From positions 3,348,001-3,412,000 of the forward strand of contig NZ_CP109598.1 in the NCBI RefSeq assembly GCF_036327775.1: a DNA stretch of 64,000 bases. The letters are read 5' to 3'. The stretch is from Streptomyces sp. NBC_01498 (lineage in GTDB: Bacteria; Actinomycetota; Actinomycetes; Streptomycetales; Streptomycetaceae). Numbering within the stretch: position 1 is the first letter of the stretch; each line of letters opens with the position of its first letter. A program made the position numbers and the translations under genes. The notes beneath the pieces are model-generated. The model ran no database searches and was not told the origin of the DNA. It was given only the letters and a program-made list of their open reading frames with translations. Below are positions 15,924 to 25,051 of this stretch, one piece after another.

Positions 15924-16334
15924 TCAGTGTTTTGGCGTCGCCTTCTTCTGCCGTGCGCGCTCCTCGGACTCCTGCATCTCCAGGATCCGGAAGACGTGGT
16001 CGCTTGCTCGCTTGCGTGCGCTTCCGCTGGTGAACAGTGCCGCGCCCGCGACGGCCGGTGGTACGGCAAGGAATCCGAGCCCGAGCAGTTCCGGCCAGTC
16101 GCGCTCGACGCTGCACAGTTTCGCGGCGCCTTCGCTGTACGAGCTGCTCTCGCTGTCGTAGAACACCGGCGCCTCGCACGCGATTTCATCGTGGTAGTTG
16201 TGCACGGTGAACGGGATCAGCAGCAGGTAGCCCAGCCAGAGGAACAGTGCCGCTGACACCGCCATCAGGCCGACGCCCCAACTCTGTTGCCGTCCGGCCC
16301 AGTGGTCGAATTCCTGGCGGGCTGGCCACTGCAT
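15924..16334 (-). CDS. Two-pass membrane protein, unknown function
   Basis: The 136-aa protein has two clear membrane segments, GLMAVSAALFLWLGYLLLI (about 22-40) and LLGLGFLAVPPAVAGAALF (about 82-100). Between them is a loop with two Cys residues (EIACEAPVFYD and AKLCSVERDW) that may form a disulfide outside the cell. The C-terminal tail is charged and cytoplasmic. I do not recognise a named family. The ATG at 16334 gives a soluble N-terminus of about 20 residues (MQWPARQEFDHWAGRQQSWG). The gene stands alone on the minus strand. Confidence 0.65.
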   Translation of the reverse strand: MQWPARQEFDHWAGRQQSWGVGLMAVSAALFLWLGYLLLIPFTVHNYHDEIACEAPVFYDSESSSYSEGAAKLCSVERDWPELLGLGFLAVPPAVAGAALFTSGSARKRASDHVFRILEMQESEERARQKKATPKH

Positions 16335-16977
16335 GAAGAATCCCCCGTTGGTCGTCCGGCTTGCTCGTTCCGCCGAGATCGTACGTGTCTCGCACGCAGT
16401 GCCTGGAGGGATATTTCGCCGGCCCGTCGGCACGGGACGGCGGGTCCAGCTCATGGCCTCACTCGCTCATCCGTCCGGTGGATCCCGGTGGATCCCGAGG
16501 ACCGGTGTGCCGACCTCCGGACCGATCACGTGTACGGCCCGGCGATGGACGGCGGGCAGGGCGACGAGGGTGCCGACCACGGCGAGAGCGACGAGGGTGA
16601 TCAGGGCGACAAGGGTGGTCAGGCCGGTCGCATCCGGGGCGGGGCGCCGGGGCGGCGGAGGTCCGTGCCCGGCCGCGAAGGTGTGGCCGGGTGGGCGAAA
16701 GGCCAGGGCGTGCTGTTGTCCCGTATGCGAGAGATGATCGGAGCATGAGAGGCGATGATCCGCTGGTGCTCGGCGCGGAGCCGGGCCCCCGGGCCTGTGA
16801 GGAGGCGGTGACGAGGGCAGCCGTGTCGGTGGCGGTGACGGGGGGCGGCCGTGTCGGTGGCGGTGACAGGGGCGGCCGTGTCGGTGACGGCGCCTGGCCG
16901 GCGGGTGCGGGCCGGGAGAAAGCCGACGCTCCTCGCGGCTCCGGGCGGTCGTCGGCCCCGCAGCGGGGGAGGGGGCG
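16335..16977. other. Intergenic with imperfect tandem repeat
   Basis: No supported gene. At 16821-16893 a 27/28-bp unit GCCGTGTCGGTGGCGGTGAC is repeated about 2.6 times, ending about 85 bp before the phosphatase start. Confidence 0.5.
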
Positions 16978-18630
16978 GTGAATGAGGAACGTCTCCTCAA
17001 ACGGTACGAAGCACTCCTGGGCGCCGTGCCGCAGTCGGTCTGGGTGATGTCGGCCGACGGGGTCGTCACCCTGTTGATGGGCAGCGGGATGCCGGAGCGG
17101 CTGTGGCACCCCGACGGTGAGAGCTCATGGATGGACGCGGTGCATCCGAAGGACCGGGACTGGTTCCAGCGGGCGTGGCGCAAGGCCAACCAGCAGCGGT
17201 CCCCCCTCGACACGATCGTACGAGTACGGCTCCAGGACGCCCCCGCCCGTTTCCGCCACATCAAGATCATCGCTGCGCCTGTCCCGGACCGGAACGGGGA
17301 AGTGGAGTGGGTCGGTACCGCCACCGATGCCGAGGCCCACTGGCGCACCCGTATGCGGGAGAAGCTGCTGGCCCGTATGGCGCCGGTACCGGCCGCGCAC
17401 AACCTGTCCGAGGCGTTTCTGACCACCGCGGCGGCCGTCGTGCCCGAACTTGCCGACGCCGTCGCTGTCTTCCAGGTGCAGGGCGACGCCGAAGCTGCCT
17501 TCCGGGCTTCCGAGGGCGTACCGGCCGCGGCGTCGGCGGAGCGGGTGGGGCTCGCCCCCGGGCTGCCGCCCATGCATCCGCTGGACGCGGACTTCTTGCT
17601 GGGCTCCGCCGTACACGAGGTCATCGAGAGCCAGGAGGCCGGGCTGCTGACCTTCCCGCCCGGAAGGCCGCCGGAGGACAGGCTCTCCAAGGTCTCCGTA
17701 CGCTGGCTGCGGGAGGCCAGGGCGACGAGCGTGGCCCTGCTGCCCGTCGTGGTGGACGGCCGGACCGTCGCGCTGGCGACCACGGCGACCTGCCGGGGCA
17801 ACCCGCCCTCGGACGAGGCCGACCTGTACCTGCTACAGGACGTCTTTCAGCAGATGAGCGGGCCCCTGCGCCGCACGATGGAACTCCAGAGCATCCGCGA
17901 CATGGCGCTCGTACTGCAACAGTCCTTCCTGGCCGTCCCGCCGTCCGTCGAAGGTCTCGTCATCACGGCGCTCTACCATCCGGCCGACTCGACCGCCGAG
18001 GTCGGCGGGGACTGGTACGACGCCGTCCGGCTCTCGGCCGACTCACTCGCCCTGTCCATCGGCGACATCGCAGGTCACGACGTGGCCGCGGCCACCGCGA
18101 TGGGGCGTGTCAACAGCATGCTCAGGGGACTCGCGTACGACAGCGGCCCGGCCGCCAGCCCTGCGGCCACCTTGAGCCGGCTCGACCGCATCGTGCAGGC
18201 GCTCGACAGCCCGTCGATGGTCACGGCGGTGCACGCGGTCCTGCACCGGCGGGGGGACGATGTCTGGCACATCGCCCTGTCCAACGCCGGCCACCCGCCA
18301 CCCCTGCTGATCCCGGCCGACGCGCCGTCGCGGTACCTGCACGATTTCGCGGCCTCGGACCCACCGCTGTGCGTCGGCGAAGCCCTGCCCCGTAACGACC
18401 ACCACGCGGTCATCCGGGAGGGCGACACCTTGGTGCTCTACACCGACGGACTCGTGGAGGTGCCGGGCACGGACATCGGTGACGGTCTCCGGCGGCTGCG
18501 TGAGCTCACCGACGCACTGGTCCGAATGGGGGTATCCCAGCCGACCCTGATCCGGGGGCTTCTGCCGCCCGTCCAGAACCGCTGGGACGACATCGCCGTC
18601 ATCGCCCTGCACGCCCGGAGGGAACGGTGA
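16978..18630 (+). CDS. PAS/GAF-domain SpoIIE-type serine phosphatase
   Basis: The 550-aa protein begins with a PAS-like domain (about 10-120, AVPQSVWVMSADGVVTLLMG), continues with a GAF-like domain (about 130-295), and ends with a PP2C/SpoIIE phosphatase domain (about 320-548). Metal-binding motifs in the last domain include VGGDWYDA, SIGDIAGHD, LVLYTDGLVE and WDDIAVIAL. It should dephosphorylate an anti-sigma-factor antagonist in a partner-switching pathway in response to a signal sensed by PAS/GAF. No antagonist or RsbW-like kinase gene is adjacent. The GTG start at 16978 has a GGGGGAGGGGG ribosome site immediately upstream. Confidence 0.88.
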   Translation: MNEERLLKRYEALLGAVPQSVWVMSADGVVTLLMGSGMPERLWHPDGESSWMDAVHPKDRDWFQRAWRKANQQRSPLDTIVRVRLQDAPARFRHIKIIAAPVPDRNGEVEWVGTATDAEAHWRTRMREKLLARMAPVPAAHNLSEAFLTTAAAVVPELADAVAVFQVQGDAEAAFRASEGVPAAASAERVGLAPGLPPMHPLDADFLLGSAVHEVIESQEAGLLTFPPGRPPEDRLSKVSVRWLREARATSVALLPVVVDGRTVALATTATCRGNPPSDEADLYLLQDVFQQMSGPLRRTMELQSIRDMALVLQQSFLAVPPSVEGLVITALYHPADSTAEVGGDWYDAVRLSADSLALSIGDIAGHDVAAATAMGRVNSMLRGLAYDSGPAASPAATLSRLDRIVQALDSPSMVTAVHAVLHRRGDDVWHIALSNAGHPPPLLIPADAPSRYLHDFAASDPPLCVGEALPRNDHHAVIREGDTLVLYTDGLVEVPGTDIGDGLRRLRELTDALVRMGVSQPTLIRGLLPPVQNRWDDIAVIALHARRER

Positions 18631-18741
18631 TCCCGGCGGCCCGGCCCCGCCCCCGCAGCACCGGGGCCCTTCCCCACGGTTCCGGGGATACGAAAAGCCG
18701 CCGGTCGGCCTGGCCGGCCTGCCGAACGCATCCTCGTCCCT

Positions 18742-18816
18742 CTGTTCCCGCTGTTCCTGCTGTTCCCGAACCCGCTGTTCCCGATCTCACTGATCCCGCT
18801 GTTCCCGCTGTTTCGC
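18742..18816. repeat. 9-bp CTGTTCCCG repeat with 6-bp interruptions
   Basis: CTGTTCCCG units occur at 18742, 18751, 18760, 18775, 18790 and 18799 with small changes, broken twice by 6-bp inserts. The array ends about 60 bp before the methyltransferase start. Confidence 0.7.
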
Positions 18817-18878
18817 TTGCGACCGGAACGCCACGTTCATACCGTGGATGAGCCGTCCTCGACCGAAAGAGGCGCCGC

Positions 18879-19688
18879 ATGAATGCTCCGCACGAACGAC
18901 AGAGCGGACTCGCCACCTCGCGCGCCCACTCCGCACGGGTGTACGACTACATTCTGGGCGGCAAGGATCACTATCCCGTTGATGTCGAAGCGGGCGACGC
19001 CATGTGCCGGCACTGGCCCGCCCTGCCCGTCCACATGAGGGAAAACCGCCGCTTCATGCACCGGGCCGGGCGCTTCCTCGCCGAGGAGCGAGGCATCCGC
19101 CAGTTCCTCGACGTCGGGACCGGTCTGCCGACCTCGCCCAACCTGCACGAGGTCGTGCAGGAGGTGGCGCCGGAATCACATGTGGTCTACGTCGACAACG
19201 ACCCCGTCGTCCTCGCCCACGCCCGCGCCCTGCTCCAGAGCTCGGCGGAAGGGGCCACCGCGTACGTGGACGCCGACATGCACGAGCCCGACACCATTCT
19301 GGACAGCCCCGAGTTCCGTGACCTCATCGATCTGAACCGGCCCGTCGGCCTGATGGTGATCGGCATCCTGCACTTCATCCTGCCTCCGGACGACCGGCGC
19401 CTGGTCAAGCGGCTGCTGGAACCGCTGCCGTCCGGCAGCTATCTGGCGATGACCATCGGCACCGCCGACTTCGCACCCGAGGAGGTCAACCGGGTGGCGG
19501 AGGAATACCGGCAGCAGAGCATGCCCATGGCGCTACGCGATCTCCCCACCGCCACCTCGTTCTTCGAGGGACTGGAATTGCAGGAGCCGGGAGTCACCCA
19601 GGTGCACACCTGGCACCCCGGCCCCGAACAGGCCGGCATCGACGGCCGCGACATCGCCATGTACGGGGCGGTCGCCAGAAAGCCCTGA
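18879..19688 (+). CDS. SAM-dependent methyltransferase (DUF574 / PF04672 type)
   Basis: The 269-aa protein has the signatures of the large actinobacterial family once called DUF574: SARVYDYILGGKDHYPVD near the start, the SAM-binding motif I FLDVGTGLPTSPN (about 73-85), VVYVDNDPVVLAHARALL, and the LMVIGILHFI strand. It should transfer a methyl group from S-adenosylmethionine. The acceptor is unknown, and members are numerous in each Streptomyces genome. AGAGG lies before the ATG at 18879. It stands between the SpoIIE phosphatase and a DUF6193 gene in the same direction but with long gaps, so it is probably its own unit. Confidence 0.88.
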   Translation: MNAPHERQSGLATSRAHSARVYDYILGGKDHYPVDVEAGDAMCRHWPALPVHMRENRRFMHRAGRFLAEERGIRQFLDVGTGLPTSPNLHEVVQEVAPESHVVYVDNDPVVLAHARALLQSSAEGATAYVDADMHEPDTILDSPEFRDLIDLNRPVGLMVIGILHFILPPDDRRLVKRLLEPLPSGSYLAMTIGTADFAPEEVNRVAEEYRQQSMPMALRDLPTATSFFEGLELQEPGVTQVHTWHPGPEQAGIDGRDIAMYGAVARKP

Positions 19689-19788
19689 AGCCCCTGCGCC
19701 CTTCGCCCTTCGCTCTGCGCCGCCGGGATGGTGCTTCGTGCGGGCGGGCTCGCCCGGCCTCGTTGTCACTGCCCCTAGGGTGCGCACA

Positions 19789-20589
19789 ATGCCCGAACGC
19801 TCAATCGAAGTGCCGCCCGAGCTCTACCCGGAGCTGGCCGTGCCAGGTGGCCTGGGAGAAGCGCTGGCCCGCGAGGCGGTTCGGCGCGGGCGCGGGCGCG
19901 GTGCTGAACCGCTCGATCCCGTCGAGAGATACGACCCCGCGGTCGCCGCATGCTGCGCACGTGGAGAGGCCCGGTTCGCCGTATTCGCGACCAACGCCGA
20001 CGAACGCGAGTTCCGCATCGAGATCTCGGCGGACTCCGGATGGCTGTGGGGAGCCTTCGGCAGTACAGATGACCTCGCGGTGGTCGACGCCATCCTGCAT
20101 GCCTGGCGCGAAGGGGCGTCCATCGAACAACTGCGGCGCGACTGGACGTTGCTCGCGGCAAGCCCGCTGGAAGCGGCGCCTCCGGGAAGGGTCGTCTCGA
20201 CCGCGTGGCGGCTGACCCTGGAGCGCTCGCCGGTGATCAGGCTGGGCGACGCCGAACTGGCCGAGGCCCTGTACGCGCAGCCGGCCCTGCGCGTCTTCTT
20301 CCCGTTTCCGTCGCACGGGGAGTTCAGCCTCCTCAGCAGTACGGCTGACCCCTTCTACGAGGAGGTCCCACGTGCGGTGCCGACAGAATGCGGACGGTGG
20401 GACGTGGTCCTCCTCCGCTCGCCGTGGTCGCCGCACATCCCGTCACGGGTGCTCGGATCCCGCCTCGGCGCCCGCGAGGCCGCAGCGCTGATAGCGGCGA
20501 ACATTCCCCCGGGTAGCGGCCCGGCGATCGAAGGAGGCTGGCCGCAACCACCGCCGCAACGGCAACCGCAACCGTCACGACCTCAGTGA
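19789..20589 (+). CDS. DUF6193 family protein
   Basis: A 266-aa soluble protein with the blocks of DUF6193 (annotated as natural-product-associated, function unknown): ERYDPAVAACCARGEARFAVFATN, FRIEISADSGWLWGAFGST, and a second half with PFPSHGEFSLLSSTADPF. The C-terminus ends in a Pro/Gln-rich tail. I chose the ATG at 19789, since the sequence before it is not family-like. It lies 100 nt downstream of the methyltransferase and is convergent with the VOC gene. No catalytic motif is recognisable. Confidence 0.7.
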   Translation: MPERSIEVPPELYPELAVPGGLGEALAREAVRRGRGRGAEPLDPVERYDPAVAACCARGEARFAVFATNADEREFRIEISADSGWLWGAFGSTDDLAVVDAILHAWREGASIEQLRRDWTLLAASPLEAAPPGRVVSTAWRLTLERSPVIRLGDAELAEALYAQPALRVFFPFPSHGEFSLLSSTADPFYEEVPRAVPTECGRWDVVLLRSPWSPHIPSRVLGSRLGAREAAALIAANIPPGSGPAIEGGWPQPPPQRQPQPSRPQ

Positions 20590-20670
20590 TCCTCAGCGGT
20601 CCTCGATGATCCTCAGCGACGTCCGAAAGGGTGGCCGCCGCGTCCTGCCGTGTGGTTCGGTCTCTCCTGC

Positions 20671-21111
20671 TCAGCTCAGTTGCTCCGCCAGTCCGACGAT
20701 GATGCCGTCCGGACCCCGGAGATAGCAGAGCAGGTAGCTGTCCTCGAACCGGGCGATGTCGCCGACGAGTTCGGCGCCGTGAGGGCGCAGGCGGGCAACG
20801 GTGTCCTCGATGTCGTCGACGGCGAACATGACGCGGTGCGTGCCCAGAATGTTGTGCGGCCGGTCGCGCGGCCCGGCGCTGATCACCGCCGGGCTGCGAT
20901 ACTTCGCCAGCTCGATCCGGCTGTGACCGTCCGGGGTCCGGACCATGGCGATGTCGCAGCGGACGCCGTCGAGTCCGGTGCACCGGTCGGCGAAGAGGCC
21001 CTTGACCTCCGCCCTGCCCTCCAGCTCCATGCCGAGTTCCACGAAGAACGCGATGGCGGCGTCCATGTCCTCCACGACGATGCCGACGTTGTCCATCCGC
21101 TGGATCGCCAT
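20671..21111 (-). CDS. VOC-family (glyoxalase-like) protein
   Basis: The 146-aa protein shows two beta-alpha-beta-beta-beta units of the vicinal oxygen chelate fold: MDNVGIVVEDMDAAIAFFVELGMEL and HRVMFAVDDIEDTVARLRPHGAELV. The candidate metal-site residues are spread over the strands (RIELAKY, YLRGPDGIIVGLAEQ). Members act as glyoxalases, dioxygenases or resistance proteins, and the exact substrate is not clear here. AAGGAG about 8 nt before the ATG supports the start. Upstream lies a 13-bp tandem repeat at 21257-21308. The gene is monocistronic. Confidence 0.85.
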   Translation of the reverse strand: MAIQRMDNVGIVVEDMDAAIAFFVELGMELEGRAEVKGLFADRCTGLDGVRCDIAMVRTPDGHSRIELAKYRSPAVISAGPRDRPHNILGTHRVMFAVDDIEDTVARLRPHGAELVGDIARFEDSYLLCYLRGPDGIIVGLAEQLS

Positions 21112-21256
21112 GCTGGTGCTCCTTTTCTTCCTCGTGCGGCCGGCCTTCTCGTGCGGCTGGCTTTCTCGTACGGGCGTCAGTACCAACGATGCTCCTGGGA
21201 CGGAGCCGGTGGCACGTTCTCGACATCCGCGGACCGCCGAACTCCGAGAATCCGGA

Positions 21257-21308
21257 TCACGCCGTCGCATCACGCCTTCGGATCACGCCTCCGGATCACG
21301 CCTCCGGG
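21257..21308. repeat. 13-bp tandem repeat, 4 copies
   Basis: Units TCACGCC(G/T)TCG(C/G)A and TCACGCCTCCGGA at 21257, 21270, 21283 and 21296 lie between the VOC gene and the membrane protein, 146 bp upstream of the VOC start. Confidence 0.8.
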
Positions 21309-21361
21309 CCGCGCCGCGGGTCGGAGCCGCCGCTCGACGAGGCCCCGGGGCGACGGCGTAC

Positions 21362-22066
21362 CTACGCCGTACCTTCCGCGTTTCCGCCCGCCCCTCGGAG
21401 TCGCGCCGCGTCCCGCCTGCACAGATCCTTGAGGCGCTCGGGGGAGTCGTCGTAATCGCCCCGGGCGACGCTGTCCAGGGTCCGGAGAATTCCGTCGCTC
21501 AAGTCGTCGCAGCGGCAGTCGTGTTGGGCCGAACGTGCCAGGAGCGCGCCGGTGACTCCCGCGACAACGGCGAAGAGTGCCATCATCGCGGCGTTGGAGA
21601 AGAGTTCCCGCGCTGCGGAGGTTTCCGTCGCGGGCCACGCTCCCACCAGCCAGGCGCCCACCACCACCGCTACGGCGGGGACGCGGAAACGACCACCGAA
21701 TATCGCCGCGGTGACCGCGACTCCGCACAGCGGGGGGATCACCCAGTTGGTGATCGAGGCCGCCTCGGCCGGCGGGTAGGCACGGCTGACGACGATCGCG
21801 CCCACCACCGCCACCGCCACATCGCCGGCCACCCATCCCAGGGAGAGCCGGTGGCGGCGGATCGCCACGGTGAAGAGAGCGGCCGACCAGACCGCGGAGA
21901 GGACGTACATCACGAAGACCTCAGGCGCGTAGCGGCCGAACCCGTGCACCACCGGAACCCAGATCCACAGGGCGAACTGCGCGCCGCGCAGCCAGGCCAG
22001 TCCGAGGACGATCATCTGATCCGTGCGTCCGTGGTCGCTGCCCGGCGGGGGTGAGGACGTAGTCAT
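21362..22066 (-). CDS. Truncated sensor-kinase-like membrane protein
   Basis: The 234-aa protein has about six membrane segments (from GLAWLRGAQFALWIWVPVV near residue 20 to NAAMMALFAVVAGVTGALLA near 180). A short tail follows, reading LSDGILRTLDSVARGDYDDSP, then RRDAARLRGAGG. This matches the dimerisation helix of NarL-type histidine kinases, usually LHDGVLQTLxxIARG, but the phospho-accepting His is a Ser and the protein ends without an ATPase domain. No HATPase remnant is visible downstream. It could be a decayed kinase or a membrane sensor that acts through a separate partner. The ATG at 22066 excludes a long unconvincing upstream extension. Confidence 0.6.
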   Translation of the reverse strand: MTTSSPPPGSDHGRTDQMIVLGLAWLRGAQFALWIWVPVVHGFGRYAPEVFVMYVLSAVWSAALFTVAIRRHRLSLGWVAGDVAVAVVGAIVVSRAYPPAEAASITNWVIPPLCGVAVTAAIFGGRFRVPAVAVVVGAWLVGAWPATETSAARELFSNAAMMALFAVVAGVTGALLARSAQHDCRCDDLSDGILRTLDSVARGDYDDSPERLKDLCRRDAARLRGAGGNAEGTA

Positions 22067-22292
22067 CAACTCACGCTGGCACATTCGCCGTTGTGCCGGA
22101 AGGGCCTCAGCTGACATCGGTGACAGGCGCGGACAGCGATCGGGCACGACTGGTCCGGACGGGCATCCGGCTACGACGCGCCCCGACGCCGTCCCGTACG
22201 GCAGCGGAGGCCACAACCTCAGCGGACCAGAGGGTGAGGGTGAGGCCGATACGGGCATCACCGAGAGGTGAAACCCCCACGGATCAGGGACG

Positions 22293-24530
22293 TCAGTTCC
22301 TGCCCCCGGTCCCGTGCCCGGCCCTGTGCCCGGCCTCGTCCCTCGCCTCGTCCGCCGCGATCTTGCGTTGCAGCAGATCGTGGCGGAACTGGTAGACCGC
22401 GCCGGCCTGGCGCAGCACCCCCCGCTCGTGCGCGTCCGCCAGCAGGACCCACGCCCGCCAGGGCAGCCGACCGGTCAGGGGCAGCCATAAGCGGCCGAGA
22501 ACCAGCCACCGCCCCCAGGCGTGCGCCCCCACGCCGAAGGCCAGGCCGATGACGGGCCCGAACACGATTCCGCACAGCGGCCCGACCAGGGCGGTGAGGA
22601 CCAGGCCGTACGAGGTCCCGATGGTGATCGACTGGAAGACCGTGTACGTGCGGTTGGACAGGAGCAGTTCGGTCGGGGTGACCACGGTCTCCTTGCGGGT
22701 CGGCGCCAGCAGCGCCGCCCCGAGGGCGAAGCCCAGGCCGATCGTCGCTCCGAGCGCGAGCCAGCCCGCGTAGCCGCCGACGGGCGCGTCGGCCAGGAGG
22801 CCGATCAGCCCCACGGCGAATCCGCCCGCGAGCCCGCCCCCGAGCCCGAGCAGAGTTTCGAGCAGTACGGGCTTGGCCTCGGCTTCCGGGTCGCTGTGCC
22901 GGGCCCAGCCCGACAGACCGCTTCCCAGGGCGCTGCCGACCCCGCCCGCGAGCGCGAGTGCGGGCCAGCCCCACGCGCTGACGGCGGGCCAGCCGACGAG
23001 GCCGACGACGACTCCGCCGGTGAGCCCGGTCACGAGTTGCGGCAGCGCGTGCCTGGCCCGGCCCGCTGTCCGTAACTCCATACGGGCCGGCACCGGCCCG
23101 CTGCTCCAGCCGACGACCGCGCCGAGCGCCCCCACGGCCAGGGCACCGGCCAGGGCGCCCGGGGGGCCGAACACCAGGAAACCCGCGAGAGCGCCCAGAA
23201 GGCCGGCCAGCACCGCGAACACGGGTATCCGACGCGATCTGGGTACGTCGTCCCCCATGAGCCACCAGGCCAGATCGAGGTCCTGACCCGGTGCGCGCCG
23301 GGCGAGGTGGCCGAGCCAGCGGCGTACGTCCCTGATGTCCCACTGTGGGGCGGCCGGGCTCTCCCCGGGGGACCGGTGGCGGTTCGGGCGCCGTTCGTAG
23401 ACGGCCGGCAGGAACTCTTCCAGGAGGTGGGACTTGACGGCCTCGGCCGACGGGAACCGTTCCGCGTCGAGGAGTTCGAGGGGAGAAGGACCGTCCGGGC
23501 GGGCGTTGCTGTAGACGGCGCGGGCGAGGCCGACCATCAGGGGAGTGGCCAGCGCCGTACCCGCCGCCGTACTCGTCAATTCCCCTGATCCGTCGGGGAG
23601 TTCCCCCGGTCCCTCGGGTCCCTCACGCAGCCGCGTGAGAAACAGGTCCCACCGGTCGGCGGTCGCGAGTTGCGCGGTCCGGGGAAGGTAGGGCGCCAGG
23701 TCGTCCAGGGTCAGGTCGTCCAGGACAACGGCCGCGGCGCGTCTGAGCACGCCCGCCTCCGCGACAGCCGCGGCGTACTGGCCGGGTCTGCTGGTCAGCA
23801 CGAGCGGCATGTCCGTGGCGTTCAGCTCCCGCAGCACGTCCCGGTAGAGGCTCGGGGCCATCTCGTCGAACCCGTCCAGTACGGGCATCACCCGGCGAGC
23901 CTCCAGGAGCCCGGCCGCGAGAGTCTGGCCCTCCTGGCCGAGAGCGGTCAAACCGTGGTAATCCCGTAATATCTGACCGCTGATCCAGTCCACCAGCCGG
24001 TCCTCCACCGGATTCCAGGACCGCACGCTGAACAGGACCGGCACCGGGTCCGATCCGGTGAGCGGGGTCGCGATGAGATCGAGGGCGAGCCGCTGGGCGA
24101 CGATGCTCTTGCCCGATCCGGCGTCGCCGAGCAGGACGAGCCGCCCGGAGGGAACGGTCCGGTACACCGTCGCGATCTCCCCGAACCGACCGTCCAGAAC
24201 CAGCGACCGAGGCTCCTCGCCGGGCTGCGTCCCGCGAATGTTGGCCACCTGGTCGACAAGGTCGGACGGTGCGGTGTGCCACCGCAGCGGCAGCGGATAG
24301 GGATCACCGATACCCCGGCGACGCTCCTGTTCCCTTCCCCGGTCGAGGACCTGCCCCGCGAGGAACTCGGCAGCCGCCGCGACCTGTTCGGGCCAGGGGG
24401 GAGGCTTGGCTGCCACGAGATACTGAGTGAACTTCCAGATGATGCCCGTATTGGCGAACGCGTTGGGTCCCTCGGCCCGCGCGTCGCCGGAGTTGGTGAC
24501 GTCAGCTCTCGGGATCTTCCACCTGCTCAC
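22293..24530 (-). CDS. NACHT-domain STAND NTPase with C-terminal membrane region
   Basis: The 745-aa protein starts with a short segment (ADVTNSGDARAEGPNAFANT) that is a known N-terminal motif of actinobacterial STAND proteins. It then has a NACHT ATPase: Walker A GDAGSGKS (135-142), Walker B VMPVLDGFDEM (214-224), and a sensor LVLTSRPGQY near 245. From about residue 430 there are at least eight Gly/Ala-rich membrane helices, and the tail has the YQFRHDLLQRK block also seen after NACHT modules. STAND ATPases oligomerise on ligand binding and are widely used in phage defence and programmed death. A membrane effector role is plausible. The start is GTG at 24530 after a G-run. Confidence 0.85.
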   Translation of the reverse strand: MSRWKIPRADVTNSGDARAEGPNAFANTGIIWKFTQYLVAAKPPPWPEQVAAAAEFLAGQVLDRGREQERRRGIGDPYPLPLRWHTAPSDLVDQVANIRGTQPGEEPRSLVLDGRFGEIATVYRTVPSGRLVLLGDAGSGKSIVAQRLALDLIATPLTGSDPVPVLFSVRSWNPVEDRLVDWISGQILRDYHGLTALGQEGQTLAAGLLEARRVMPVLDGFDEMAPSLYRDVLRELNATDMPLVLTSRPGQYAAAVAEAGVLRRAAAVVLDDLTLDDLAPYLPRTAQLATADRWDLFLTRLREGPEGPGELPDGSGELTSTAAGTALATPLMVGLARAVYSNARPDGPSPLELLDAERFPSAEAVKSHLLEEFLPAVYERRPNRHRSPGESPAAPQWDIRDVRRWLGHLARRAPGQDLDLAWWLMGDDVPRSRRIPVFAVLAGLLGALAGFLVFGPPGALAGALAVGALGAVVGWSSGPVPARMELRTAGRARHALPQLVTGLTGGVVVGLVGWPAVSAWGWPALALAGGVGSALGSGLSGWARHSDPEAEAKPVLLETLLGLGGGLAGGFAVGLIGLLADAPVGGYAGWLALGATIGLGFALGAALLAPTRKETVVTPTELLLSNRTYTVFQSITIGTSYGLVLTALVGPLCGIVFGPVIGLAFGVGAHAWGRWLVLGRLWLPLTGRLPWRAWVLLADAHERGVLRQAGAVYQFRHDLLQRKIAADEARDEAGHRAGHGTGGRN

Positions 24531-24730
24531 GGTGTACGCACCCCCCTATTTCCGTCAGGGCCGCAGAGGACCTGACATATGGAGACAGTGTGCGACGGGC
24601 CCGCGCTCCTGTCCGGGCTTCGACCGGATTTCTCATGTCCGGGCGCCGCCGGGATTCGTGGGCCTCGACGCGCGCGGCGGTCCGGCCACGTTCTCGCGGT
24701 CCCGCCGTACGAGCCCCGGCGGCGCCCCCG

Positions 24731-24782
24731 GCGTGAGCGCTCGGCGTGAGCGCTCGGCGTGAGCGCTCGGCGTGAGGGCTCG
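24731..24782. repeat. 13-bp tandem repeat GCGTGAGCGCTCG, 4 copies
   Basis: Four units at 24731, 24744, 24757 and 24770, with one substitution in the last. Each contains the 8-bp palindrome GAGCGCTC, intact in the first three units. Confidence 0.85.
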
Positions 24783-24962
24783 GCGTGGAGAATCCGACAT
24801 TCGGAAGGCCGAGCGGCCGTGCCGGGAACAGCCGGGCCGGTCGGAACGGTTGCAGTCGAGGGACCGGCGGCGCGCCGGCGGGAAAAGGGGAGACCGTGAG
24901 GTCGGCCTCCCCGCCAGGATCCGGCCCCAGGATCGCGATACGCCCGCCGGTACCGGACCACG

Positions 24963-25034
24963 ACGTACACCACGTACCCGACGTACACCACGTACACCAC
25001 GTACACCACGTGCCTGACGCATATGACGTACTTC
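24963..25034. repeat. 9-bp repeat ACGTACACC, about 8 units
   Basis: Units at 24963, 24972, 24981, 24990 and 24999, then three diverging ones, run up to the ribosome site of the deacetylase gene. Each contains the palindrome ACGT. Confidence 0.8.
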
Positions 25035-25051
25035 CGCAGGAGGACTGCTTC

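Larger units (their letters stand above)
24531..25051. other. Gap with two repeat arrays
   Basis: No gene is supported. The stretch carries the 13-bp array at 24731-24782 and the 9-bp array at 24963-25034. The frame entering the deacetylase is open through the second array but is not family-like. Confidence 0.6.

Noticed and set aside
16745..16981. Small gene overlapping the phosphatase start by GTGA
   Set aside because: It consists mostly of a 27-bp repeat, has no proper ribosome site and no family likeness. The overlap is probably chance.
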